Shown here one piece after another: positions 45,301 through 52,869 of a DNA stretch of 64,000 bases (positions are counted from its first letter, which is position 1; the number at the start of each line of letters is the position of its first letter). The stretch is taken from NCBI GenBank assembly GCA_029242545.1, contig JAQWTV010000066.1, positions 32,005 to 96,004 of the forward strand, read 5' to 3'. The stretch is from Roseibacillus sp. Lineage in GTDB: Bacteria; Verrucomicrobiota; Verrucomicrobiia; Verrucomicrobiales; Akkermansiaceae. Made by a program: the position numbers and the translations under genes. The notes below the pieces were generated by a model. It was given only the letters and a program-made list of their open reading frames with translations. It was not told the DNA's origin and ran no database searches.

Positions 45301-45694
45301 ATGCGACCATCCCTTCCGTGCGGGATGGAAAGAAAACTGATGGATCTGAATGATCGCATGACGCACCGGGCAGAATCGCTTTGGAATCACAATGAAGCTC
45401 TGTCAGCAGATGACACAGGTTCTGGTATCCGGTAATACTATCGACCAGAAGTGGGATTTCCAGAGACGAACCTCGAGGGCCGCTTCCCGGTAGCTCGGCA
45501 GTTGCCCCTACGAGTGCGCGAATTCCATGCCTTCGTGCTGCCAGATGAGCCTGAACCGATCCATATACACCCATATGGTCCAGAATAGCGATGGATTTGT
45601 AGTTGAGTTCAGCTGCACGCCGGATGAGATCCTGCGGATGACTAGCTCCTCGTAGGAAGGAAAAGGAGGACCGTGCATAGAGTTCAGTAAACAA
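42365..45694 (-). CDS. dnaE2: Error-prone DNA polymerase III alpha subunit (DnaE2/ImuC)
   Basis: The polymerase of the SOS mutagenesis complex, copying over damaged templates. The 1109-residue protein is the short DnaE2 form. It begins with the PHP domain ([38 protein letters not shown] in parts), has the polymerase acidic motif [18 protein letters not shown], the palm/finger motifs [56 protein letters not shown] (in parts) and [21 protein letters not shown], and an OB fold near the C-terminus ([17 protein letters not shown]). It is the last gene of the minus-strand imuA-imuB-dnaE2 cassette; its ATG lies 54 bases after imuB. Confidence 0.95.
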   Translation of the reverse strand: [1109 protein letters not shown]

Positions 45695-45748
45695 GCTTTG
45701 GGAAGGGGTAAGCGGTGATGCTCCGGAATGGTCTGCGAAAAACAGTAA

Positions 45749-47347
45749 TCATTGATAAATACCTTCAAGGACCCATCTATCAGGGGGGTGGTAGGCGAGA
45801 CGAAGGAGGGCATTGCTGGCAAGTTGAATGTCCCATTCGACTTGCTGCCACCGCTCTTGGGGATCCCACCAGTGTCCAGAGAGAGGAAAGGGGCCATGTG
45901 AGGTCGTGACAGGGCCGCAGTGTGGGCCATTCAGGAGTGCAAGAGGTTTGGGAAATCGGCCTTCTGGATCAGAGGCAACATGAATGGTAAGGCTTGGTCT
46001 GAATCGGCTTAGAGGCAGGGAGGTGCTGTCTGGGATAAGGTTGCAATTTAGAGGTGAGGAGCGCTCTTTTTGGCCTTTTAAAGCTGCATGATTGTCTCTG
46101 TACGGGACTCCTTTCACCTGGAAGGAATCAGGGCGATGAGTATCAAGAAGGAAAGGAGTGCCCAGACGCCCGGGACCTAGAAGAGCGTTGATTCGTCCAA
46201 TCGTATCCAGGAATCTACGGGGGTCTTTCAGGGCGCGCTGGAAAAGGTGGCGTTGCTTTTCTCCATGGCTGGCTGGGGCCAGCTGAAGAGACCAGCCAGT
46301 TACCGGAGCAGGGGCGTGAATTGTGCCCAGGTGGGTCTGAATAAGCCTTATTATTAGGGATGAGCGGCAGGTCGGTTCGGGAAGATCAAGGTGGTGCACG
46401 TACAGGTCTCCATCGTCAAACTTCAGAGTGATGTTGATAGAGGAGGCGGCACGTTGCGAAGATTGCAGTCGTGAGCAGAGGGTTCTCAGGCCGCGATGAA
46501 GAGCGAAGAGGAGAGGTTCCAGCTTTTCGAGAGGATATTCAAGATCCTGACTAAGAGAGAATTTTTCCGGAGGGCGGTGGAGCTTAAGAAGGCGGTGGTG
46601 TTTTCCATGGAGAATGTCATGGGCCATTCTCGCTTCGGGTCCGAGTCTCTCTGCAAGACCTTGTCTGGGCAGGTTAGCGAGCTGGCCCAGAGTCTCAATG
46701 CCCCAGAGGGAGAGTAGGTCCTGCTCCAGAGAAATCCCGGTGGATATGTCGTTAAGAAAGCTGACTGGATGAGAGCTAATATGACAGATAGCGAAAGTGT
46801 CATGCTGCGCGCCACTAAAGATGGGCCCCGAATTAAATCGTAGGGTGTGACGCAGGGCAGGGGATTGTCCTGCGAGAAGCGAAAGGTCGGGTGTTCTGGC
46901 CAGAGCGATATCGAGAGGAAGGCGGAGAGGGGTGGCCTTGCGGAGAGCTTGTTCAGCCCATTCCCCGGGAAATTGCACTGCGTGAGGAAGAGACAGCAGG
47001 TCTAGGATGAAAACTCCCGGAGCAGTCTCTTCAAAGTCGGGGCCTAGAGAAGCAAGGTATTCACGAAGAGCGCTCTGATGCAGCCGTTCATCAACAGGAG
47101 TTGAGGAAATAAGGTTGAGGTTTGAGCAACGGGCGAGAGCCTGGGTAGGGGAAAGTCCCTGAGTAACACGGCATTGAGCTGCTGCGTGATTTACGGCCAG
47201 AATGACTGGTTTCTTACTGGAAGAAGAACTTGAGGAAGCCGGATCAGATGCAGAATTGATAAGAGCAACGGGCCCAGAAGCAAGGGTTGGGTTATCCCGG
47301 AGAAGGATAGCCAAGGAGAAGAGTGGAACTTGGAAAGAGGCGTACAA
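45749..47347 (-). CDS. imuB: ImuB, Y-family polymerase-like protein of the SOS mutasome
   Basis: A 532-residue Y-family relative that serves as the hub of the ImuA-ImuB-DnaE2 mutasome. The N-terminus (MYASFQVPLFSLAILLR) lacks the catalytic acidic residues of true Y polymerases, as is usual in ImuB. Y-family-like parts are GLSPTQALARC, ELLSLWGIETLGQLANLPRQGLAERLG and the little-finger region (PEKFSLSQDLEYPLEKLEPLLFAL in parts). The C-terminus ends with the ImuB pattern SGHWWDPQERWQQVEWDIQLASN and DRWVLEGIYQ. It lies between imuA (about 114 bases upstream) and dnaE2. Confidence 0.9.
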   Translation of the reverse strand: MYASFQVPLFSLAILLRDNPTLASGPVALINSASDPASSSSSSSKKPVILAVNHAAAQCRVTQGLSPTQALARCSNLNLISSTPVDERLHQSALREYLASLGPDFEETAPGVFILDLLSLPHAVQFPGEWAEQALRKATPLRLPLDIALARTPDLSLLAGQSPALRHTLRFNSGPIFSGAQHDTFAICHISSHPVSFLNDISTGISLEQDLLSLWGIETLGQLANLPRQGLAERLGPEARMAHDILHGKHHRLLKLHRPPEKFSLSQDLEYPLEKLEPLLFALHRGLRTLCSRLQSSQRAASSINITLKFDDGDLYVHHLDLPEPTCRSSLIIRLIQTHLGTIHAPAPVTGWSLQLAPASHGEKQRHLFQRALKDPRRFLDTIGRINALLGPGRLGTPFLLDTHRPDSFQVKGVPYRDNHAALKGQKERSSPLNCNLIPDSTSLPLSRFRPSLTIHVASDPEGRFPKPLALLNGPHCGPVTTSHGPFPLSGHWWDPQERWQQVEWDIQLASNALLRLAYHPPDRWVLEGIYQ

Positions 47348-47461
47348 CGGAAATTCTTTTTTCGGTAGATGAACAAAGAGAGCAGAAGTGGCAGCCTGTT
47401 TCTTTGCTTTGAATAGAGGTTTTCCCGGGAGTTTTTTCTGCTGGGGTCAAGAGCTGATTTC

Positions 47462-48157
47462 TCACGAATTATGAAGCGCTATTTTTCGATGGGAATAGGT
47501 GGGCTTCAGCTCATGACGATCTTGTTTCAGGGCAGATAACGGGAATGAGGAGTCGAGAGAAAGTTGGAGCGCAGCGCAGGGAATGAGATGTTGGGGGGTA
47601 AAGATGAGAACAGTAGTGTTAGATCTTCTCGCTAGATTGCGGAAGCGATACCAGGATGAGCTAGGGATGAGATGGAGTTCCCTTGGAGGAGTGAGCAGGA
47701 GGTCAAGGATAAGCAGGGGCAGGTTTTCGTCATGTAGGAGGAGATCGCAGCAGCGCAGAGACTCCTTGCTGTCATGACAGCGAATCCAGAGGAGGCGGGA
47801 GCATGATTCTGCGTCGTAGGAACCGGGGTCAAATGAGTTTCGGCCATCGATGAGTGCGATTGGTTCGTCGGATAGAATTGAGGAGTCACAGGAATTGGAT
47901 TCTCCGTGCGTGTGATCGAGGTCTACTCTCAAAATTTCAGCGAGAATAAGAGAGAGGCCGGAAGATGGATGAGCAGGGGTTAACTCGGAGAGGGCTCCAG
48001 ATGGAAAAGGGGGAAGATTGGCGGAAGATGAACTGGAGCCAGAAGGATTTCGTGTCTCATGAGCTATGGGAAATTTCTCCCTCATCTTCTGACGAATGCT
48101 TGTCAGTGAGGATGCTCTGCGCGAAGTGATACTGGTCTTCAAGGGCCCCTCAAGCAT
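47462..48157 (-). CDS. imuA: ImuA-like protein of the SOS mutasome
   Basis: A RecA-like accessory protein of the mutasome, recognised by context and by its C-terminal half: PIALIDGRNSFDPGSYDAES, RLLWIRCHDSKESLRCCDLLL, LPLLILDLLLTPPRELHLIP, SSWYRFRNLARRSNTTVLIFTP (in parts). A Walker A motif is not visible; the N-terminal region before residue 90 is Ser/Pro-rich. Three start codons are possible: ATG 48193, ATG 48157 and ATG 48085. The first would put the LexA box inside the gene. I give 48157; the box then ends on the A of the start codon. With 48085 the box would sit about 70 bases upstream, a more usual distance. Confidence 0.8.
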   Translation of the reverse strand: MLEGPLKTSITSRRASSLTSIRQKMREKFPIAHETRNPSGSSSSSANLPPFPSGALSELTPAHPSSGLSLILAEILRVDLDHTHGESNSCDSSILSDEPIALIDGRNSFDPGSYDAESCSRLLWIRCHDSKESLRCCDLLLHDENLPLLILDLLLTPPRELHLIPSSSWYRFRNLARRSNTTVLIFTPQHLIPCAALQLSLDSSFPLSALKQDRHELKPTYSHRKIALHNS

Positions 48158-48170
48158 GTTCAAAAGAACA
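48157..48170. promoter_or_regulatory. LexA (SOS) box TGTTC-N4-GAACA upstream of imuA
   Basis: A perfect palindrome with arms TGTTC and GAACA around AAAA. This is exactly the LexA-binding motif described for Verrucomicrobia, and it stands at the head of the imuA-imuB-dnaE2 cassette, a classical SOS operon. It touches the ATG at 48157. The divergent zinc-ribbon gene starts about 200 bases away and may or may not share the control. Confidence 0.8.
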
Positions 48171-48365
48171 CCACCATGAGGGTGGGTTGGCAAGTCGAAA
48201 TCTTAAAATCCTTCTGGAGGACGACTTTCTTGCAGTCTCGTTTTATTGATCAGCGTATCTGCTTCCTTTCGTGCTGTGTGAATCGGAATGAGATGTGGAC
48301 TAACTGTGAATAAGTAAGGCTTCGTGCCGTTGACATGTTGATAGTCGCTAAATACAAAAATTCTG

Positions 48366-48830
48366 ATGGGTATTCATGTAAGGCCAATAGGGGAGATGAA
48401 GTCCCAGCCCGATCTTGCTGAGCGTGTAAAGTGCTGGAAATGTGAGACTTGGTTCATGATGAAGAGAACCGCCTCGCGCTCGTCCTGCCCAAACTGTGGA
48501 AGCCAAGTGGCCCTTCATCGTCTCAAGATGCCGATGATGCCGAGTGGTAAGGAAGAGGTGAAGGCAGAGTCTCTACATGCTTCAGAGGGACAAGGATCAG
48601 TGAGATTGTCGGGGGATAGGGAGCCAGACCCCCGTGACAGAAGCGCGCCTTCTGGTTCCAAGTTGGATGGAGAAGAAATACGGCGCATGTTTGTGGAGGC
48701 TGACCCCCGTCGGGAGGGTGGGCTGGGGGGCAGGGAAATGCTCGAGGGAATTTCTCCCAAGATCCTAATTGCGGTCGTAGGGGTGGCAGCGCTGATTTTG
48801 CTGGGTCTGATCTTTTTGATCGAGAAATAG
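48366..48830 (+). CDS. Zinc-ribbon protein with a C-terminal membrane anchor, function unknown
   Basis: A 154-residue protein with a four-cysteine zinc ribbon near the N-terminus (CWKC at 23-26 and CPNC at 41-44), a charged, probably disordered middle (about 55-120), and one C-terminal transmembrane helix (ILIAVVGVAALILLGLIFLI). It would therefore be a tail-anchored protein with a cytoplasmic zinc ribbon. ATG 48366 is the first start; ATG 48396 is an alternative that leaves the ribbon intact. It lies 7 bases before maf, so the two may be cotranscribed. No named family could be assigned. Confidence 0.72.
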   Translation: MGIHVRPIGEMKSQPDLAERVKCWKCETWFMMKRTASRSSCPNCGSQVALHRLKMPMMPSGKEEVKAESLHASEGQGSVRLSGDREPDPRDRSAPSGSKLDGEEIRRMFVEADPRREGGLGGREMLEGISPKILIAVVGVAALILLGLIFLIEK

Positions 48831-48837
48831 GGGGTAC

Positions 48838-49413
48838 GTGGTGGATTTTATTCTGGCTTCGGGGTCTCCGAGAAGAAAGGACCTTCTTCTGGGTAAGTGC
48901 TACAAGTTCAGGGTGGAACCGGCCGGAATCGATGAGTGGCCTCCTGGCACATTTCCTTTTCATCAGCTGTGTGAGGAGAATGCGGCCCTGAAGGCAGGAG
49001 AGGTATCGGCCAAGTATCCAAAGGAGGTCGTTCTGGGTGCAGATACCCTTGTGGGTCTGGAGGGGGAGGTGATGGGGAAGCCGGGTGATCTGGGCGAGGC
49101 GGCATGCATGCTGGCAAGGCTATCTGGGCGAGTGCATGAGGTCTGTACGGGGGTATGTCTTCGTCGCGGAGAAGAGAAATATTCCTTCTTTGAAGTGAGC
49201 CGAGTGCGGTTCAGGGATCTGAACCGGTTGCTTATTGAGGACTATCTTGGCAGGGTCAATGTGCTGGATAAGGCTGGTGCTTATGCCGTGCAGGAGCATG
49301 GAGAGATGCTGGTGGATCAGCTGGAAGGAGCCTATGATAATGTAGTGGGCCTACCCATGAGCGAGGTGTCAAAAGGGTTGGCGCGGTTTGGCGTGGCTCC
49401 GCTAAAGTCTTAG
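48838..49413 (+). CDS. Maf-family nucleoside triphosphate pyrophosphatase
   Basis: House-cleaning nucleotide pyrophosphatase (dTTP/UTP or related substrates). The 191-residue protein begins FILASGSPRRKDLL (the SxSPRR motif at residues 8-13), has VVLGADTLVGLEGEVMGKP with the catalytic Asp region, ARLSGRVHEVCTGVCL, DKAGAYAVQEHGEMLVDQLEGAYDNVVGLP in parts. The last motif is the family's closing signature. Start GTG 48838 is one codon before another GTG. Which nucleotide is preferred (YhdE-like or YceF-like) cannot be told. Confidence 0.92.
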   Translation: MVDFILASGSPRRKDLLLGKCYKFRVEPAGIDEWPPGTFPFHQLCEENAALKAGEVSAKYPKEVVLGADTLVGLEGEVMGKPGDLGEAACMLARLSGRVHEVCTGVCLRRGEEKYSFFEVSRVRFRDLNRLLIEDYLGRVNVLDKAGAYAVQEHGEMLVDQLEGAYDNVVGLPMSEVSKGLARFGVAPLKS

Positions 49414-49497
49414 GAGGTGAGAGGGCGCTTGCTCTGCAGAGCTTAATGCAACTGAATGAAGTTGGGAATTGGTTAAGGGGTAATATTATGGAAGATA

Positions 49498-50439
49498 TTG
49501 AGTGTGAGCACAGTTTCGAGGTATCCCCTGATTCTGAATCCGAGGGCCCGTAGTGAGCGGGCGCAAAGGGCCCGACGGTTCGTGATGGAGAACGCTACGA
49601 GGTTTGCGATTTATGCTACAAATAGCGCTCAGGAATCAGCGGACCTCGCTCGGCGATTCTCTGAGGAAGGAGAGGAAGTGGTGGTGGCAGCAGGAGGAGA
49701 TGGAACGCTCAACGCAGTCGTAGGCGGGTTGATCGGGACAGAGACAGTGCTGGGAATCCTGCCAACAGGGACAATGAATGTTTTTGCGCGTGAGCTGAAT
49801 ATTCCCTTTGGGCATCTTGCGGGCGCCCTCGAGGTGATCGATGGGGGTCACGTCAAGGAAGTGGATCTGTTTGAGGCAGAGGGAACGCCGTTTGTCCAGA
49901 TGGCTGGGGTCGGATTTGATGCTCAGGTTATCGAGGAGACCACAACTGAGTCCAAGCGCCTCTTAGGTCCGCTGGCTTACATTCTTTCGGCCGTAAGGGT
50001 TCTTGGCTCGGAGCCTCCCCGTATGAAAGTTCACTTTGACGAGGGCTTTACGGTAGAGGGAGCTTGCGTGCTTCTCGGTAACGGAGCCCTCTACGGAGGT
50101 CAGCTGCGTCTTTTCGGCAAGGCAGACAATGCTGATGATCTTCTCGACGTGCTCGTCTACAAGAAGGCTGGCTACACGGCGGCCCTCGGATCCCTGGGAA
50201 CTCTTGCTCGTGGCGGGTTTGAAGCTGATGGGAAGGTGGTGGAGTATTATCAAACCTCAGGGCTGACGGTTGAGTCTGACCGAAAAGTTCCAGTTGAGGT
50301 GGACGGAGAACTCTGGGGCAGGGCGGAACGAGTGGAGTTCAAGGCTATGGCCGAGAAATTGAGGGTTCTGGCCCCTGTGGAGCGAGGAAAGAACTGGTGG
50401 GAGCAGGTTTTGGCGAATCTTAATCCGGGCGGAAATTGA
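49498..50439 (+). CDS. Diacylglycerol/lipid kinase family protein (YegS/DgkB-like)
   Basis: ATP-dependent lipid kinase of about 313 residues. The nucleotide-binding motif AAGGDGTLNAVVGGL (GGDGT at 66-70) and the following GILPTGTMNVFARELNIP are diagnostic; the later GVGFDAQVIEET and GNGALYGGQLRLFGKADNADDLLDVLV (in parts) complete the family fold. The C-terminus has VEVDGELWGRAERVEF. The start is TTG 49498 or GTG 49504, both before the first strand. The lipid substrate is unknown. The gene follows maf after about 85 bases. Confidence 0.88.
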   Translation: MSVSTVSRYPLILNPRARSERAQRARRFVMENATRFAIYATNSAQESADLARRFSEEGEEVVVAAGGDGTLNAVVGGLIGTETVLGILPTGTMNVFARELNIPFGHLAGALEVIDGGHVKEVDLFEAEGTPFVQMAGVGFDAQVIEETTTESKRLLGPLAYILSAVRVLGSEPPRMKVHFDEGFTVEGACVLLGNGALYGGQLRLFGKADNADDLLDVLVYKKAGYTAALGSLGTLARGGFEADGKVVEYYQTSGLTVESDRKVPVEVDGELWGRAERVEFKAMAEKLRVLAPVERGKNWWEQVLANLNPGGN

Positions 50440-50493
50440 AGGGCTGTAAATAAGCCTTTCCCTTCGAGAGGGAAGTTTCAGAATCATGAGGCA

Positions 50494-51231
50494 GTGAAGT
50501 CCCGGCTAGATGATCTCTTTGATTTCGCATGCAGCGAGGTGAGGGAAGAGGACTTTCGGGTCTTTTGCCCGAAGGATCCGGGAGATATGAGCTACGTTGC
50601 CTTATGCACGGCTGTGTTAGCTCAAAAGGAAATTCCTGAGGATGTAGACCCGGAGTGGTTTGAAATTTTCGGTATCGCCCAGCGGGGCTCCCCGGAGCAG
50701 GTATCCCACGCGGATCGCTTCCTGCGTTTTAAGCTTTTTTGTGGAGCGGTGGCGGCAAAGTTCCTGTTGGTCGAACCTGGTCTCGATACAGTTGTGATCG
50801 TAAACTATGTCTGTTGTTCACTCGTGCAGTCTGCGCGGGCCATTGGAAACCGGGAGCTCACCGAGATTCTGCTGGGCGTCTTTCCTGCGCTAGCAAAGGA
50901 AATGGAGGATTACCGTGCCCCAAGTGGATGGGTTGTTCAGGAGTATCCATTTTGTCTCCTTTCGGGGATGCTGATGGCCGAAGACCTTGAGAACCACGAG
51001 AAGGTGGTAGATCTGGCGGGGCAGTTACTAAAGGCTGAGGAGCAGGTTCGAGAGGATAGTTTTTTTCCGGGGCATGAGTTTCTGCTGGGGCTCACAAATT
51101 ACGATTCACTCCACGTTGACTGGCTCGCATTGGCTGCTTCATTGGTGAATCCGGAGAACGAAGAGGACATAACGGCTGTGAAGTCGAAGCTCGAGGAAGT
51201 TGAGAAGTGGAGGGCCGGCAAGGCAACCTGA
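50494..51231 (+). CDS. Conserved-looking soluble protein of unknown function
   Basis: A 245-residue acidic protein with no signal peptide or membrane helix and no motif I recognise. It looks mostly helical; notable patches are DLFDFACSEVREEDFRVFCP at the start, a run LVEPGLDTVVIVNYVCCSLVQSARAI in the middle (in parts), and a closing VKSKLEEVEKWRAG helix. An ATG at 50486 meets a stop at once, so GTG 50494 is the start. It follows the lipid kinase after 54 bases on the same strand and converges with thiS. Confidence 0.65.
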   Translation: MKSRLDDLFDFACSEVREEDFRVFCPKDPGDMSYVALCTAVLAQKEIPEDVDPEWFEIFGIAQRGSPEQVSHADRFLRFKLFCGAVAAKFLLVEPGLDTVVIVNYVCCSLVQSARAIGNRELTEILLGVFPALAKEMEDYRAPSGWVVQEYPFCLLSGMLMAEDLENHEKVVDLAGQLLKAEEQVREDSFFPGHEFLLGLTNYDSLHVDWLALAASLVNPENEEDITAVKSKLEEVEKWRAGKAT

Positions 51232-51276
51232 TTCGACTGGCAGGGGGCGTGCTCCTGAATGGGCTCAGTTCCAGAA

Positions 51277-51477
51277 TCATCCGCCGGCAGCAAGGCGTAT
51301 GACCTCGACCCGGGATCCCTCCAAGAGAATGCTGGACGCATAATCGTGACGCGTCAGGGCCTGGCCATCGAGTTCGGTAACGATGGGATCACTCAGTAAA
51401 TTGAGAAGGGTTAGAAGGTCGCTAACGGTAGATCCCTCCTTCAGGTCATAGCTGTCTCCGTTCAGGGTGATGGTCAT
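51277..51477 (-). CDS. thiS: Sulfur carrier protein ThiS
   Basis: A 66-residue ubiquitin-like sulfur carrier for thiamine thiazole synthesis. The start TITLNGDSYDLKEGSTVSDLL, the middle IVTELDGQALTR and the C-terminal RLAAGG fit ThiS; the di-glycine end is the site of thiocarboxylate formation. It lies 5 bases downstream of thiH on the minus strand. No thiG or thiF gene is present in the window. Confidence 0.9.
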   Translation of the reverse strand: MTITLNGDSYDLKEGSTVSDLLTLLNLLSDPIVTELDGQALTRHDYASSILLEGSRVEVIRLAAGG

Positions 51478-51482
51478 TTGGC

Positions 51483-52712
51483 TCAGGGGTTAGCAGGAGC
51501 GAGGATCTCGCGGTCCCAGTCCTTCCAGACTGGATCGAATCCCTGATTAACAAGTTGATCGGCCACTGTAGATACGGGTCGATCGTCATCGATTTCGAAT
51601 TGGGGTGTGGCTTTGGTGCTGCAACCACTAAGTGCTCTTTCCTCTGGATCAATCTCCACTCGGCGTCCCTTGATGGTTCTGTGGAGGTCGTTGGACCCGA
51701 CTCCGGTATAGCCTCCAGGTTCGGTGTGGGAACCAGCAGACACATGGGTCACCCCAAGGGAGAAAAGGTGATCGCGAAGAAATGCGGGCTCACGTGTGGA
51801 CAGGACGATGCTTACCTGGGGAAAGGCCAAGCGAAATGCGCAGATAAGCTGGACGAGATGACGGTCGCTCAGAGTGAGGTCCGGGTTCAGTTCGTGCCGG
51901 TGGTTTCCGGCATGAGGTCGCATTCTTGGGAACGAGATAGAGAACTGAGCCTTCCAGCAGGTTCGGTAGAGATATTCAAGGTGTGTAGCAAGAGCCAGTG
52001 CTTCTGTTCGCCAGTCGGCTAAGCCGAAAAGAGCACCAATTCCTATGCGGCGAAAGCCGCCAGCATATGCCCGCTCGGGACAATCCAAACGCCAGTCAAA
52101 CTTCCTCTTCGGTCCAGAGGTGTGAAGCTTTTCATAGGTTTCCCGGTGATAGGTTTCTTGGTAGACAATTAAACCCTCTGCTCCGCAGGAGACTAGTTCG
52201 GCATACTGAGAATCCTTCATGGGCCCGACTTCAATTCCTAGGGTAGGAATTGAAGCGGACAGAATTCTGAGGCAGTCCTGAAGATATCCATCGGAGACAA
52301 ATTTAGGGTGTTCGCCGGCAACCAAGAGTAGATTGCGGAACCCCAGTGAGTGAAGGTGAGCGGCCTCAGCGGCAACCTGATCCAGTTCGAGAGTTGTCCT
52401 GAGGATTGGGTTATCGCGGGAAAAACCACAGTAAGTGCAGTTGTTCACACACTCATTGGAGAGATAGAGCGGAGCAAATAGCCGCATGGTATTTCCAAAC
52501 TGACGTTTGGAGAGCCCTGAGCTCTGTCTTGCCATGGACTCGAGTTTTCCGGCGGACACAGGCTCGAGCATCGACGCAAAGCGTCGCATCAATGGAGAGT
52601 GTCCTCGCCTCGGGTCTGCGAAAAACGCTGAGAAGCTCACGGGGAAAGAGTGGTCTGATTTGCGGAGCCTAATGTCAAAGGGGAAAACAAGCGAGTGTCT
52701 ATGCTCCGGCAT
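51483..52712 (-). CDS. thiH: 2-iminoacetate synthase ThiH (radical SAM)
   Basis: Cleaves tyrosine to give dehydroglycine (2-iminoacetate) and p-cresol for the thiazole ring of thiamine. The 409-residue protein has the radical SAM cluster motif CVNNCTYC (C88, C92, C95), preceded by LFAPLYLSNE, and the later GRRVEIDPEERALSGCS-type region (here TIKGRRVEIDPEE). RRIGIGALFGLADWRTEAL and SFPRMRPHAGNHRHELNPDLTLSD (in parts) are also ThiH-typical. The N-terminal 40 residues before MRRFASMLEP are poorly conserved, so a start at about 52589 is possible. thiS follows directly. Confidence 0.93.
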   Translation of the reverse strand: MPEHRHSLVFPFDIRLRKSDHSFPVSFSAFFADPRRGHSPLMRRFASMLEPVSAGKLESMARQSSGLSKRQFGNTMRLFAPLYLSNECVNNCTYCGFSRDNPILRTTLELDQVAAEAAHLHSLGFRNLLLVAGEHPKFVSDGYLQDCLRILSASIPTLGIEVGPMKDSQYAELVSCGAEGLIVYQETYHRETYEKLHTSGPKRKFDWRLDCPERAYAGGFRRIGIGALFGLADWRTEALALATHLEYLYRTCWKAQFSISFPRMRPHAGNHRHELNPDLTLSDRHLVQLICAFRLAFPQVSIVLSTREPAFLRDHLFSLGVTHVSAGSHTEPGGYTGVGSNDLHRTIKGRRVEIDPEERALSGCSTKATPQFEIDDDRPVSTVADQLVNQGFDPVWKDWDREILAPANP

Positions 52713-52718
52713 TTGAGT

Positions 52719-52742
52719 GACGAGACCGTATTCGGTCTCGTC
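52719..52742. other. Perfect 10-bp hairpin in the thiH leader region
   Basis: GACGAGACCG (52719-52728) and CGGTCTCGTC (52733-52742) are exact complements with a 4-base loop (TATT). It lies 6 bases upstream of the thiH start and between divergent genes. No T tract follows, so it is not a usual terminator. It does not match a TPP riboswitch. It may control thiH translation or be an operator. Confidence 0.55.
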
Positions 52743-52869
52743 GGATAGTGAGTTCTCCGGATCGTGGGATCTGGTAGAGTGAATTCTGAGGAAATTGAGA
52801 TTTCTTATTTCGGGTGGTATTGATTGAGCGCTTGAACATTTGGGTCAGAGCTTCAGATTCCAGAGAGAG

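Noticed and set aside
52713..52869. TPP riboswitch upstream of thiH
   Set aside because: The conserved CUGAGA and ACCUGAUCUGG-type segments are not found on the thiH strand; only a simple hairpin is present.
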